Origin: Stanieria sp964562685
GTDB taxonomy: Bacteria; Cyanobacteriota; Cyanobacteriia; Cyanobacteriales; Xenococcaceae
Direction of reading: 5' to 3'
Assembly: GCA_964562685.1 (NCBI GenBank)
Contig: CAZLUP010000012.1
Coordinates: 1 to 64,000 of the forward strand
Length of the DNA: 64,000 nucleotides
Shown: positions 16,489 to 23,358 of the stretch, in pieces
Layout of the letters: each line of letters begins with the position of its first letter
How positions within the stretch are numbered: the first letter of the stretch is position 1
Program-made: the position numbers and the translations under genes
Notes under the pieces: model-generated
What the model was told of the DNA's origin: nothing
Database searches by the model: none
The model's input: the letters and a program-made list of their open reading frames with translations, nothing else

Positions 16489-16911
16489 TTAGAACATTAA
16501 GATATGCCTTGTGATAAACACCGTAATGATGGCAGTTATCATGAAAGTAATTACGGCAATCAAAGAACGAAAGGATAATCTGCCCAAGCCACAGACACCA
16601 TGACCACTGGTACATCCGTTACCCATTCTTGTACCAAAACCAACTAGCAACCCCCCCAAAATCATCGACCAAGGTGCAAAAGAAGAGGTTGGTGTAGGTT
16701 CAGAGGCAAGTAAATATTCATAAACTAAACCCCCTACCAACATCCCAACCAAAAAAAGCGATCGCCAATTTTCTCCTTCAGTAAATTCCATCGCACCGTT
16801 AACAATGCCACTGATGCCAGCAATGCGACCATCAAAAGCTAGGAGAATAGTTGCACTCAAACCAATCAACATCCCCCCAATTAAAGCTGCAATCCAATTA
16901 ATGTCAGTCAT
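16489..16911 (-). CDS. YeeE/YedE family sulfur transporter, first half-subunit
   Basis: A 140-residue membrane protein, partner of the gene at 15993-16445. Features are the N-terminal helix LIGGMLIGLSATILLAFDGR with GISGIVNGAM, a second block MILGGLLVGFGTRMGNGC and the family cysteine motif GCTSGHGVCGLGRLS, in which the first Cys is the expected transport-path residue. Length equals about one half of fused YeeE proteins. It is the first gene of a two-gene operon on the minus strand. No adjacent sulfurtransferase or regulator is seen. Confidence 0.87.
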   Translation of the reverse strand: MTDINWIAALIGGMLIGLSATILLAFDGRIAGISGIVNGAMEFTEGENWRSLFLVGMLVGGLVYEYLLASEPTPTSSFAPWSMILGGLLVGFGTRMGNGCTSGHGVCGLGRLSFRSLIAVITFMITAIITVFITRHILMF

Positions 16912-17120
16912 TAAGATTCCTTCTATAAAAATGAGTCTGTTATAAGTGATTAGCAGAAGTTTATATCTTTATTATATAATCAAATGATAATATGACGAAT
17001 AAGCTGAAAAGATTCTCAAACTGATTTGTGAATAGGAATGCAGAGATAAATAATTCCGTCAGGCTGAGAATAATCCTATATTTCTTAAATAAGTTTTGTT
17101 CTTCTGGTTGACTTGTTTAG

Positions 17121-17340
17121 ATGAAATCAATTAGTCGTGGTCGCTTTATCCGTTATAGTAGTTTGATTTTAGCTAGTAGTGCGATCGCTCTGCGCCGAGG
17201 TCACAGCTTGTAGTAATGATAAATCTCAAAATACCATAGAAAACAATTCTGATAGTTCAGAAAAATTAGACCAAATTACTTATGGGATAAATTGGTACGC
17301 TCAAGCTGAACATGAAGGCTTTTACCAAAGATTTTGTTAA
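17121..17340 (+). pseudogene. Remnant of an ABC substrate-binding lipoprotein (frameshifted and truncated)
   Basis: ATG at 17121 reads MKSISRGRFIRYSSLILASS then AIA, a lipoprotein signal, but shifts frame and stops at 17211. If the 16 bases at 17188-17203 are removed, the frame continues AIAACSNDKS (a proper lipobox Cys) into LDQITYGINWYAQAEHEGFY, which matches the mature N-terminus of NMT1/THI5-type periplasmic substrate-binding proteins. The frame then ends at 17340 and the remaining 250 or so residues are missing. So one 16-base insertion plus loss of the 3' part. The ABC permease and ATPase partners are not nearby. Confidence 0.7.
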
Positions 17341-17397
17341 TAACAATAATAATTTTGAAAAACCTAAAAAGTAAAATTAATAGAATAATATCAAAAT

Positions 17398-17451
17398 GCG
17401 GGGTCTTTAAAAATTCAAATTGAATCAAAGACCCCGCACAGATTTTTTTTA
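17398..17451. terminator. Rho-independent terminator, probably bidirectional, 3' of folE
   Basis: Perfect 11-bp inverted repeat GCGGGGTCTTT (17398-17408) and AAAGACCCCGC (17427-17437), followed on the plus strand by a run of eight T and preceded by CAAAAT, which gives a short T-run on the minus strand. It sits just after the folE stop and could also end the decayed lipoprotein transcript. Confidence 0.75.
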
Positions 17452-17458
17452 TTTAAAA

Positions 17459-18187
17459 TTACATGAAACTAGGTTGATGACGAATTAGATTCAAAAATTC
17501 ATCGCGAGTTTTTTGCTCGTCTTGAAACACACCCAACATCGCGCTAGTGACTGTCCAAGAACCAGGTTTTTCTACACCACGCATCACCATACACATATGG
17601 GTTGCTTCCATGACAACAGCAACTCCTTGAGGTTCTAATACCTCTTGAATCGCTTCAGCAATCTGACGGGTAAGACGTTCTTGAACTTGTAAACGACGAG
17701 CATACATTTCGACAATCCGAGCTAGTTTACTTAAACCAACTACTTTTTGATTGGGAATATAAGCAACGTGCGCTCTTCCCATAAATGGCAACATATGATG
17801 TTCGCAAAGGCTAAAGAAACTAATATCTCTAACCAACACCATCTCATTATGACCTTCATCAAAGATCGCACCATTGACAATCTTTTCTAAGGATTGATTA
17901 TAACCTTGAGTCAGAAACTGCATTGCTTCTGCTACTCTTTTAGGCGTTTTCAGCAGTCCTTCACGCTCTGGATCTTCACCCACAGACTCCAATATAACTC
18001 TAACAGCATCCATCATTTGCTCTTTAGCTTGTTCGGATGCTGCATGAATTTGTGCTTGCTGACCATTGTGAGTGTTACGATCTGGTCTACTAGAAACTTG
18101 TTCTATCAAACTAGAATGAAGACCATTAGAACTATTAATGTTGATAGATTTAGAGCGATTAGAACCGTTAGAAGAAGCTGTTGTCAT
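17459..18187 (-). CDS. folE: GTP cyclohydrolase I
   Basis: Converts GTP to dihydroneopterin triphosphate, first step of folate and pterin (and queuosine) synthesis. The catalytic domain covers about residues 55-242: SVGEDPEREGLLKTPKRVAE, then the zinc and active-site block SLCEHHMLPFMGRAHVAYIP, GLSKLARIVEMYARRLQVQE and MVMRGVEKPGSWT. Cys and His zinc ligands are intact. The frame is open to 18268, but a start there would overlap the SDR gene by 17 bases and add a stretch unlike the family; the ATG at 18187 (MTTASSNGSN) with a Ser/Asn-rich leader is preferred. Downstream partner of the SDR gene. Confidence 0.95.
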   Translation of the reverse strand: MTTASSNGSNRSKSININSSNGLHSSLIEQVSSRPDRNTHNGQQAQIHAASEQAKEQMMDAVRVILESVGEDPEREGLLKTPKRVAEAMQFLTQGYNQSLEKIVNGAIFDEGHNEMVLVRDISFFSLCEHHMLPFMGRAHVAYIPNQKVVGLSKLARIVEMYARRLQVQERLTRQIAEAIQEVLEPQGVAVVMEATHMCMVMRGVEKPGSWTVTSAMLGVFQDEQKTRDEFLNLIRHQPSFM

Positions 18188-18251
18188 AGTTAAATAAATG
18201 TAAGTAAAACTCGTATCTCTTGATAGGTATAGGTCGATGACTTTGGAAAGC

Positions 18252-18980
18252 TTACAAAGCTCCACCACTTGGCATGATTGTTATTTCCTCAATGGTTGCC
18301 TGTGGTGGTAGTAAAGCAGCATGAAGAATCGACTGAGCGACAAGCTCTGGTGTTAACATTGCTTCTCGATTAAAATCTGCCTGTACTGTGTCTGTATCCC
18401 AGATCGGAGTATTGACAGCACCAGGAGAAATTGTCATAACTCGAATGCCGTTAGCTCTTTCTTCTACAGCTAAAGTTTTGCTCAAGGCAATGATGCCTGC
18501 TTTGCTGACACTATAAGCTCCCCATTCTGGAAAAGCATGATGAGCAGCAACGGAAGCGACATTGATAATTGTGCCTTGATGACGTTGGCGCATCTGAGGC
18601 AAAACTCCTTGGATACATTGGAAAACACTGGTCAAATTTAAATTGAGCACTTGTTGCCAATCAGCTAAAGGAGTTTGGCTTAGTAAATTGGTATATCCAA
18701 TTCCCGCATTGTTAATGAGAAAATCGATTGGTCCAAATTCTTCTGCGATCGCTTTGAGCTTGGCTTGAACAATGTCAACTTGAGCTAGATCTAATTGATA
18801 AACTTGAGCTTCTACCCCAACTGCTCTGACAGCTTCAGCTACTGCTTCCAGCTTATCTAGAGAACGACTGACTAAAGCAAGATTAATCCCAGCTTTAGCA
18901 AAGGCAAGAGCAGTCGCCTTACCAATACCACTACTAGCTCCTGTTAAAATTGCTCGCAGTTGATTTGGGGGTGGATTCAT
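18252..18980 (-). CDS. Short-chain dehydrogenase/reductase upstream of folE
   Basis: A 242-residue classical SDR: TGASSGIG at residues 14-21 for NAD(P)H binding, NNAGIGYTN, the catalytic Ser in INVASVAAHH and YSVSK for Tyr and Lys. After SPGAVNTPIWDTD the C-terminal region ends in MPSGGAL. All catalytic residues are present. It directly precedes folE on the same strand with 64 bases between the stop and the preferred folE start. A role in pterin reduction (sepiapterin-reductase-like) is an attractive inference from the neighbour, but the substrate cannot be read from the sequence. Confidence 0.88.
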   Translation of the reverse strand: MNPPPNQLRAILTGASSGIGKATALAFAKAGINLALVSRSLDKLEAVAEAVRAVGVEAQVYQLDLAQVDIVQAKLKAIAEEFGPIDFLINNAGIGYTNLLSQTPLADWQQVLNLNLTSVFQCIQGVLPQMRQRHQGTIINVASVAAHHAFPEWGAYSVSKAGIIALSKTLAVEERANGIRVMTISPGAVNTPIWDTDTVQADFNREAMLTPELVAQSILHAALLPPQATIEEITIMPSGGAL

Positions 18981-19388
18981 CAGAGATACTCATCTTGGTT
19001 AATAAATGTTACTTTTGGTGGATCGTTTCTCAGGAAAAATCTGTGATAGAGGTTGAGAGCTTTGCTTTTTCCTTAACTATCACTATTTCTTTGATGGCAA
19101 CTGAGCGAGTGCCATCGCTGAGAGATACTTGACGGCGAGATAGACCGAATGAACCTCGGCATATAGAATCGCCGTGTTGATAAGATAAGCCTGTGTTCAA
19201 ATTGGTTGACTTTGTCTTCCACCAAGACTGTTATTTTGACTAAGATAGGCTGAACGATAATTGGCAAAAACCAATTAGAGCAACCAGTTTTTTTTAAGAA
19301 ATTGTTACAATTTGTTGCCTCAGTTATTATAACACTCTCAGATTTTTAAATTAATAGTATTTTTATAATTTCGCTCTCAGCAACATTC
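18981..19388. other. Intergenic region with hairpins upstream of the SDR-folE pair
   Basis: About 400 bases without a gene. Between 19093 and 19175 it holds three inverted repeats: GATGGCA/TGCCATC (19093-19099 with 19110-19116), ACGGCGA/TCGCCGT (19132-19138 with 19169-19175) and, inside the latter, CCGA/TCGG (19145-19159). The rest is AT-rich. It lies between the end of accA and the start of the SDR gene and may form part of the SDR-folE leader. Confidence 0.5.
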
Positions 19389-20369
19389 CTAGTGGTGAAC
19401 TTCTTCAAATTTTCCCATTTGACGAAATTTTTGATATCGTAATTCTTTTCTCTGTTCTGTGGTCATTTCTGATAGCTGTTCGAGGTTTTCCCACAAAGCT
19501 TGTTTGAGGGTTGCTGCTGCTTCTAAAGGTTCGGCGTGCGCTCCACTAGTCGGTTCTGGTAAAATCTGATCGATTAAACCTAATTCTTGTAAATCCCAAG
19601 AGGTAATTTTTAAAGCAGAGGCAGCTTGATCAGCTTTTTTAGCATCTTTCCAGAGAATAGCAGCACAAGCTTCAGGACTAGCAACAGTGTAAACTGAGTG
19701 TTCAAACATCAACAAACGGTCAGCGACCCCAATACCCAAAGCACCACCTGAACCACCTTCCCCAATTACAGTACAAATAATTGGCACATCAAATCTAAAC
19801 ATTTCTCTCAGATTATAAGCGATCGCTTCTCCCTGTCCTAGTCTTTCTCCTTCAACACCAGGGTTAGCACCAGGAGTATCAATAAAAGTCAAAATCGGCA
19901 TTTTAAATTTATTGGCGTGTTCCATTAAACGGATCGCTTTACGATAACCTCCAGGGGAAGCCATCCCAAAATTACGGATAATATTATCTTTGGTATCTCT
20001 GCCTTTTTGATGTCCTAACATAACTACAGGTCTACCATTGAGGCGAGCTACACCACCAATTAAAGCTGGATCGTCCGAACCAGAGCGATCGCCATGTAAC
20101 TCCAGCCATTCATCAGTAATTGCCTGAATATAATCTAAAGTACTGGGACGACGAGGATGACGGGCTAATTGCAATCTCTGTGCTGGGGTGAGAGTGCTAA
20201 AAATTTCTTTGCGCAGTTGTTCTGCTCTAGCTTCTAGTTGAGCAATTTCTTCGGAGACATCGACTTGGTTTTCTGCTGCTAGTTCACGAATCTGAGCGAT
20301 TCTTGATTCTAATTCACAAAGAGGCTTTTCAAAATCTAATAAAAATATTCTGCGCTCAGTTTTGGGCAT
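19389..20369 (-). CDS. accA: Acetyl-CoA carboxylase carboxyltransferase subunit alpha
   Basis: Alpha subunit of the carboxyltransferase that makes malonyl-CoA with AccD. The protein has the N-terminal coiled coil (LCELESRIAQIRELAAENQV), then RHPRRPSTLDYI, the crotonase-like core with GHQKGRDTKDNI, FGMASPGGYRKA, FIDTPGANPGVEGERLGQGE and GEGGSGGALGIG. About 326 residues with the start at the ATG of MPKTERRIF (20369), the usual cyanobacterial start; an upstream ATG at 20393 adds eight residues and is less likely. Malonyl-CoA made here also feeds the polyketide synthase at 51-60 kb. Confidence 0.97.
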   Translation of the reverse strand: MPKTERRIFLLDFEKPLCELESRIAQIRELAAENQVDVSEEIAQLEARAEQLRKEIFSTLTPAQRLQLARHPRRPSTLDYIQAITDEWLELHGDRSGSDDPALIGGVARLNGRPVVMLGHQKGRDTKDNIIRNFGMASPGGYRKAIRLMEHANKFKMPILTFIDTPGANPGVEGERLGQGEAIAYNLREMFRFDVPIICTVIGEGGSGGALGIGVADRLLMFEHSVYTVASPEACAAILWKDAKKADQAASALKITSWDLQELGLIDQILPEPTSGAHAEPLEAAATLKQALWENLEQLSEMTTEQRKELRYQKFRQMGKFEEVHH

Positions 20370-20468
20370 AGTATACTTTAAATTCGTCGGCAATGTACCT
20401 ATAAACCATCATTATCCTCTATTGTGCTTTTTTTTATAAAAATTTGTTAACAAAAAATCTGTTTGATT

Positions 20469-21494
20469 TTAGTAGCGAATCCGAGGATCGATATAAGCAT
20501 TAATTAAATCAATGCAAATGCTAGCAATTGTGACAATGACTCCAAAAAATACCATAATTCCTTGAACGGTTGGATAATCTCGTAGAGAAATTGCTTCATA
20601 AAGACGATTACCAAGTCCGGGCCAAGAAAAAGTCACCTCAGTCAAAACTGCACCACCAAGTAAAGCTGCAAAAGTCAAACCCAATACAGTAATTACAGGA
20701 ATCAGAGCATTTTTAAACGCATGAGAGAATAAAATTGTTTTTTCTGGTATGCCTCGCGCTCTAGCAGCTTCGACATAATCTGCTTGTAACGTTTGCTTCA
20801 AATTAACTCGGACAATTCGCTCAAAAATCCCACTGAGAAGAATACCTAAAGTAAAACAGGGTAATGCCAGATAATGTAAAGCAGTTAAAAGCATCCCAAA
20901 ATTACCTGTCAAAATACTATCTATGGTATACAAACCGGTTATAGTAGGTGGAACGGCAGCGTTGACAGGAAAACGAGTTCCTAAAGGAAACCAACCTAAT
21001 TGTACGGAGAAAATTAACTGTAAAATCATCCCTACCCAAAACAAAGGAAGGGAATAGGTAATAATGCCAAATAATCTTCCGCCCACATCCCAACCCGTAC
21101 GCGGAAAAGAAGCGGAGATAATTCCAATCCCAACTCCAACGATTAAGGCTACTGCCATACTAAAACAAGCAAGTTCTACTGTGGCTGGGAAATACTCCCT
21201 AATCACATCCCAAACCAATAAACCGCGACTGGTAAGAGAAGTTCCGAGATTAAACTGAAGTAAATCGCCCAAATAATGAGCGTATTGAATTGGGAGAGGA
21301 GCAGTTAACCCTAATTGTTCTCTTAAAGCTGCTTTAGCTGACTCAGGAGCGCGAGTACCTAAAATCGCATCGGCAGGATCTCCTGGAGTTGCTCTTAAGA
21401 GTAGAAAAACGACTGTAGTAATTGTCCACAGCATTAAAGGAGCTAACAACAAACGAGCAATAATATAATATTGCAAAGCTTTTGAGCGAGACAT
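20469..21494 (-). CDS. DppB-type ABC transporter permease
   Basis: Inner-membrane permease of the dipeptide/nickel (DppB) family, about 341 residues with six helices. Visible are LLRATPGDPADAILGTRAPE, an early periplasmic-facing segment typical of DppB, and the EAA loop QADYVEAARARGIPEKTILF with HAFKNALIPVITVLGL. The ATG at 21494 (MSRSKALQYYIIARLLL) is the sensible start; the open frame continues upstream only because a heptad tandem repeat happens to translate into KDKRQRT-like residues. No DppC, ATPase or binding protein is adjacent, which fits cyanobacteria, where these genes are often scattered. Confidence 0.92.
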   Translation of the reverse strand: MSRSKALQYYIIARLLLAPLMLWTITTVVFLLLRATPGDPADAILGTRAPESAKAALREQLGLTAPLPIQYAHYLGDLLQFNLGTSLTSRGLLVWDVIREYFPATVELACFSMAVALIVGVGIGIISASFPRTGWDVGGRLFGIITYSLPLFWVGMILQLIFSVQLGWFPLGTRFPVNAAVPPTITGLYTIDSILTGNFGMLLTALHYLALPCFTLGILLSGIFERIVRVNLKQTLQADYVEAARARGIPEKTILFSHAFKNALIPVITVLGLTFAALLGGAVLTEVTFSWPGLGNRLYEAISLRDYPTVQGIMVFFGVIVTIASICIDLINAYIDPRIRY

Positions 21495-21499
21495 TAATT

Positions 21500-21583
21500 T
21501 TGTCCTTTGTCTTTTGTCTTTTGTCTTTTGTCCTTTGTCTTTTGTCTTTTGTCTTTTGTCTTTTGTCCTTTGTCTTTTGTCCT
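21500..21583. repeat. Heptanucleotide tandem repeat array (STRR type)
   Basis: Twelve head-to-tail 7-bp units, eight TTGTCTT and four TTGTCCT, six bases upstream of the DppB permease start and thus in its 5' leader. Heptad arrays of this kind are a known class of short tandem repeat in cyanobacteria. On the minus strand the leader is a purine-rich AAGACAA/AGGACAA repeat. Confidence 0.9.
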
Positions 21584-21652
21584 TTGTTACTCCTGCGCGG
21601 ATGCCTCCTGCGGACTGCCTTCTTGGACTAATGACCAATGACCAATTAAGTT

Positions 21653-21919
21653 TTACTCTAATTCTTGGTCTTGCTCAAACGGTTTTTTGCCGATGCCTAA
21701 TTCTTTTTTACTGCGTTTGAGTTGTTTCCACAAAGATTTAATTTGTTTGTAAGCTTCTTCAGAAGGTAGCTTGCCTCCAGTTTCTAAATTGCAAATATAG
21801 CTCACTTTATGGGCAAATTCTTGCAAATTCGCGTTAAAAACCAGATTTTCAGGTTGAACTTTACCGTGATATGAAGTGCGAGGATAAAGAAAATTATATT
21901 TATCGTTATGATCTACCAT
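21653..21919 (-). CDS. Small conserved cyanobacterial protein (DUF7219-like)
   Basis: An 88-residue soluble protein with N-terminal YNFLYPRTSYHGKVQPENLV, then FNANLQEFAHKVSYICNLET and a basic helical C-terminus ending GIGKKPFEQDQELE. I recognise the pattern as a small conserved cyanobacterial protein, probably the family now called DUF7219, but the number is from memory. No signal peptide or membrane segment. Function unknown. It lies upstream of the heptad array on the same strand as the DppB gene, 160 bases away. Confidence 0.7.
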   Translation of the reverse strand: MVDHNDKYNFLYPRTSYHGKVQPENLVFNANLQEFAHKVSYICNLETGGKLPSEEAYKQIKSLWKQLKRSKKELGIGKKPFEQDQELE

Positions 21920-22291
21920 TGTTAATTTCCTATAGTAAGTAAATTTGTTTTTATTAACTTCTGATACAGTAACTTTTTAATTATGACAATTACCTAATTT
22001 AGATGGATGATTTTTGGTTACCGAAACTGTAGCGTTCTACATTTACTTATAATGCTTATTGACCTAAAATGCATCGGCAAAAAATCAGTTTCCCTAATGA
22101 GTATATTATTTGCTCCCTCTAATGTCATGTTAACTTTTTCTTAACCTATGGTTAAGCGAAGATTAAAACAAAGTCGACGGTACACCGCCGTTGCTCCTCT
22201 ACGCGGAGCGTCTCGGCGGTGCCTGCGTCGACCCTAGTTCCTGGTTCAGACAGATTTTGCTAAATCAAAATGTCAAATAAAGTACAAAACT
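21920..22291. promoter_or_regulatory. Divergent region upstream of purC
   Basis: About 370 bases between the small conserved gene and purC. The left part is AT-rich; the right part contains a large GC-rich compound palindrome listed separately. Both genes must have promoters here, but no single -10/-35 pair stands out enough to assign. Confidence 0.5.
22173..22232. repeat. Compound palindrome upstream of purC
   Basis: Three nested stems on a common axis: GTCGACG (22173-22179) with CGTCGAC (22226-22232), CCGCCG (22185-22190) with CGGCGG (22214-22219) and GCTCC (22193-22197) with GGAGC (22205-22209). This GC-rich hairpin in AT-rich DNA resembles dispersed cyanobacterial palindromic repeats. 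It ends about 60 bases before the purC start. Confidence 0.8.
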
Positions 22292-23047
22292 ATGTTGCAG
22301 CAAGAAAAACTTTACGAAGGCAAAGCCAAAATTCTCTATCAAACAGAAAATCCTCAAATACTGCTGAGTGTTTATAAAGATGATGCTACTGCGTTTAATG
22401 CACAGAAAAAAGGACAGATTTACGGCAAAGGAGAAATTAACTGTAATATAGCAGCAGTTTTGTTTGAGTGGTTAGAGTCGCTTGGTATTCCAACTCATTA
22501 CATCGATAATCCAGCACCCAATCAAATGCGAGTCAAGGCGGTTAAAATTATACCGCTTGAGGTAGTAGTTAGAAATATTGCTGCTGGTAGTCTTTGTCGT
22601 CAAACAGGATTACCAGAAGGTCAAGTTTTACCCTTTCCTTTAGTAGAGTTTTATCTCAAAAACGACGAATTAGGAGATCCTTTATTAACAAGCGATCGCA
22701 TTTTTTTGTTAGAAATTGTAAATCAGGAACAACTACAAGCAATTAAGGAGATGGCGTTAAAAATTAATCACTACCTCCAAGATTTTTTTAATCGTTGTGA
22801 AATTACCTTGGTAGATTTTAAATTGGAATTTGGTCGTGACGGGGAGCAAAAAATTCTTTTAGCTGACGAAATTAGCCCTGATACTTGTCGTCTTTGGGAT
22901 CAAAAAGAAACTGATCCTCAAGCCAGAGTAATGGATAAAGACCGTTTTCGGAAAGATTTGGGACAAATAGAATCTGCTTATCAAAAAGTACAAGCGAGAG
23001 TTTTAGCTCAACTCGAACAAATCCGACAATCAACTCATCAGCAGTAA
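22292..23047 (+). CDS. purC: Phosphoribosylaminoimidazole-succinocarboxamide synthase
   Basis: SAICAR synthase of purine biosynthesis, ligating aspartate to CAIR with ATP. The 251-residue product has the N-terminal LYEGKAKILYQTENPQILL (substrate and ATP-binding strands), KDDATAFNAQKKGQI, VVVRNIAAGSLCRQTGL, and LADEISPDTCRLWDQK for the catalytic Asp/Glu region. Length is normal for the bacterial form. It leads the outer-membrane gene cluster (omp85, lpxC, fabZ, lpxA, lpxB), an order I know from other cyanobacteria, although a 310-base gap suggests its own transcript. Confidence 0.97.
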   Translation: MLQQEKLYEGKAKILYQTENPQILLSVYKDDATAFNAQKKGQIYGKGEINCNIAAVLFEWLESLGIPTHYIDNPAPNQMRVKAVKIIPLEVVVRNIAAGSLCRQTGLPEGQVLPFPLVEFYLKNDELGDPLLTSDRIFLLEIVNQEQLQAIKEMALKINHYLQDFFNRCEITLVDFKLEFGRDGEQKILLADEISPDTCRLWDQKETDPQARVMDKDRFRKDLGQIESAYQKVQARVLAQLEQIRQSTHQQ

Positions 23048-23358
23048 AAAATCAGTTAATCTTAGCTGATCTTTTAGTATAGATTTTTCTCTTTTACTGT
23101 TTTTTTTTCTTTTATGACCTAAAAATGTAGTCTGTGAACAAACAGGAAATTCACAATTTCCAGTGGAATCATTTGGGTAAAATTGGTTATCTCAGATCTT
23201 GGATTAAGTCTCACGCTAAACCTTACATTTAAGTTGTAAGAACACACTCAAACAAAAATATTAGTAAATGTTTAGCTAGAGATATAAGCAAACCAAGCCA
23301 AGATTGTGAGTTAACCCAAGATAAAAACTGCTACATTATTGATCGCTCAATTGGGTGT
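23048..23358. other. Intergenic region between purC and omp85
   Basis: About 310 bases. A weak terminator follows purC (ATCAGTTA and TAGCTGAT, 23051-23070, then CTTTT). The rest is AT-rich with no gene; the promoter of the outer-membrane cluster is presumably here. Confidence 0.45.

Noticed and set aside
21495..21638. N-terminal extension of the DppB permease with KDKRQRT repeats
   Set aside because: It is the translation of the non-coding heptad array; a normal DppB start with ATG lies at 21494, directly before the hydrophobic first helix.
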